Positions 4,382 to 5,490 of a stretch of 5,490 nucleotides of DNA are shown in pieces. Source of the stretch: JBEGTT01 sp041179245 (GTDB taxonomy: Bacteria; Pseudomonadota; Gammaproteobacteria; Burkholderiales; Rhodocyclaceae); assembly GCA_041179245.1 (NCBI GenBank), contig JBEGTT010000253.1, positions 1-5,490 on the forward strand. Reading direction: 5' to 3'. Each line of letters starts with the position of its first letter. Position 1 is the first letter of the stretch. Under the pieces are notes generated by a model. It had not been told where the DNA came from. It saw nothing but the letters and a program-made list of their open reading frames with translations, and searched no databases. The translations under genes and the position numbers were made by a program.

Positions 4382-5490
4382 TTAAGCAAGTACTTCCTTG
4401 ATGACTTTGCCGAATACAACGGTGGGTCGTTCAGAGCGTCCGTTGTTTAGGAAAGTCACTTTTAAATGGTCCAGCCCCAGTAGTTGCAAAATAGTGGCGT
4501 GAAGGTCGTAGGTATCGACGCCCGTGTCTTTGTCTGCAACTTGCAGGCCGACATCATCGGTTGCGCCATGGGTGTAACCGGCTTTTAAACCACCACCGGC
4601 CATCCACTGGGTGTAACCCCAAGGATTATGGTCACGGCCATTACCACTTTCCCCATATGGCGTGCGTCCAAATTCAGAGGCCCAGACGACGAGTGTGGAA
4701 TCCAACAGGCCACGGCTCTTCAAATCTTCCAGTAGACCGGCAATCGGTTTATCAACCATTTTGGCCATCAGGCCGTGATTGCCATCAAGATCACTGTGGG
4801 CATCCCAGCTTCGGCGATCAGTTTCCGCAATGCCATCTGGCCACCCTGAAACGACATGAACGAAACGAACGCCGCGTTCGATCAAACGACGAGCACGGAG
4901 CAGTGTGGTTCCGTAACTGGCGCTTGTTGCGTCGTTTAGGCCATACAGTTCCTTTGTTGCGGCGGTTTCTTTGGACAAATCAACAGCTTCAGGAGCTGAT
5001 GCTTGCATGCGGTCAGCGAGTTCGTAAGACTGCAAACGAGCACGCAGCTCTGTGTCGTTCGGGTAGCGTGAAGCGCTGTTTTCATTGATCTTCTTCAATA
5101 AATCTAGGGAGGCGCGTTGCTGTCCCGCTGACCTCAGATCTGGGCGCTCCAAGTACAGGATCGGTGAATCCCCCGGACGGAATGGGGTGCCCTGATATAC
5201 CGCAGGCAAGAAGCCTGAGTTCCAGTTGACAGAGCCAGCACGGGGTTCTTGGTCCCCGTTGTAAAGGACAACATAACCAGGCAATTCAGCATTTGACGTC
5301 CCTAATGCGTAATTTACCCAAGCACCCAGTGAAGGACGTCCAGGATTTACATCACCGGTATTCAACTTGAGAATTGAAATGTCGTGGGTGGCTCCGACGG
5401 TGTAGCTAGACTTGATGAAAGTCAGTTTGTCTGCTTGCTGGGCAAGGTTCGGTAGCAGATCAGAGAACCATGCACCACTATCACCATATT
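4382..5490 (-). CDS. DUF1501 domain protein (5' end cut off by the window)
   Basis: This is a member of the DUF1501 family (PF07394), distantly related to sulfatases and alkaline phosphatases; its reaction is unknown. The frame is open from 5490 to the TAA at 4382, showing 368 residues. Full proteins have about 400-480, so the N-terminus, usually with an export signal and the first metal-site motif, lies outside. The visible start SGAWFSDLLP, then a His-Asp (about 5390-5395) and LNTGDVNPGRPSLGAW, match the family. Later blocks are EFGRTP (4658-4675), GRDHNPWG (about 4616-4639), MAGGGLKAGYTHGATDD, and DLHATILQLLGLDH with its first His at 4499-4501. The Asp and His residues here are candidate metal ligands by analogy with the superfamily. 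A TTG at 5365 is not the start, because homologous sequence continues upstream of it. DUF1501 genes often neighbour c-type cytochrome or DUF1800 genes, and here two cytochromes and a peroxiredoxin follow. Confidence 0.9.
   Translation of the reverse strand, partial: YGDSGAWFSDLLPNLAQQADKLTFIKSSYTVGATHDISILKLNTGDVNPGRPSLGAWVNYALGTSNAELPGYVVLYNGDQEPRAGSVNWNSGFLPAVYQGTPFRPGDSPILYLERPDLRSAGQQRASLDLLKKINENSASRYPNDTELRARLQSYELADRMQASAPEAVDLSKETAATKELYGLNDATSASYGTTLLRARRLIERGVRFVHVVSGWPDGIAETDRRSWDAHSDLDGNHGLMAKMVDKPIAGLLEDLKSRGLLDSTLVVWASEFGRTPYGESGNGRDHNPWGYTQWMAGGGLKAGYTHGATDDVGLQVADKDTGVDTYDLHATILQLLGLDHLKVTFLNNGRSERPTVVFGKVIKEVLA

Noticed and set aside
4561..5088. Plus-strand open frame of 175 codons
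   Set aside because: It is fully antisense to the well-conserved DUF1501 coding region, and its His/Arg-rich translation is typical of a shadow frame.
5363..5365. TTG as start of the DUF1501 gene
   Set aside because: Codons upstream to the window edge stay open and encode family-typical sequence (SGAWFSDLLP and a His-Asp), so the gene begins outside the window.

Overview
The window comes from a Gram-negative proteobacterium, probably a beta- or gammaproteobacterium. The signs are an outer-membrane porin ending in phenylalanine, a di-haem cytochrome c4-like protein, a class II (c'-type) cytochrome and a periplasmic ABC binding protein. The species cannot be named from the sequence. All six genes lie on the minus strand, so transcription runs from position 5490 towards 1. 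Every complete gene, and the SsuA-like one that runs off the left edge, starts with an export signal, so nearly all the encoded chemistry takes place in the periplasm or outer membrane.

Upstream cluster (5490 to 2645): the C-terminal part of a DUF1501 protein (alkaline phosphatase/sulfatase-like fold) is followed by a small class II cytochrome c, an exported PrxQ/Bcp-like peroxiredoxin and a cytochrome c4-like di-haem protein. The last three are tightly packed, with a gap of a few bases and then one of 39 bases. A terminator-like hairpin sits between the DUF1501 gene and the rest, and a good intrinsic terminator closes the cluster at 2586-2620. The set looks like a periplasmic redox module attached to a DUF1501 protein of unknown activity.

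Intergenic region (2370-2644): this 275-base gap is dense with signals. It holds the terminator of the cytochrome gene, a group of short inverted repeats at 2516-2565, an AT-rich stretch, a near-consensus sigma-54 (-24/-12) promoter at 2457-2472, two overlapping leader hairpins, and a strong AGGAG ribosome binding site before a GTG start.

Downstream cluster (2369 to 1): a porin of the phosphate-selective O/P type is followed 33 bases later by an SsuA-like (sulfonate/taurine/nitrate-type) ABC substrate-binding protein that runs off the left edge. Together they look like the outer-membrane and periplasmic steps of uptake of a small, probably anionic organic solute, with expression under a sigma-54 activator. 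The ATPase and permease would be expected to the left of the window.

No tRNA, rRNA, CRISPR array, insertion sequence or phage gene was seen.
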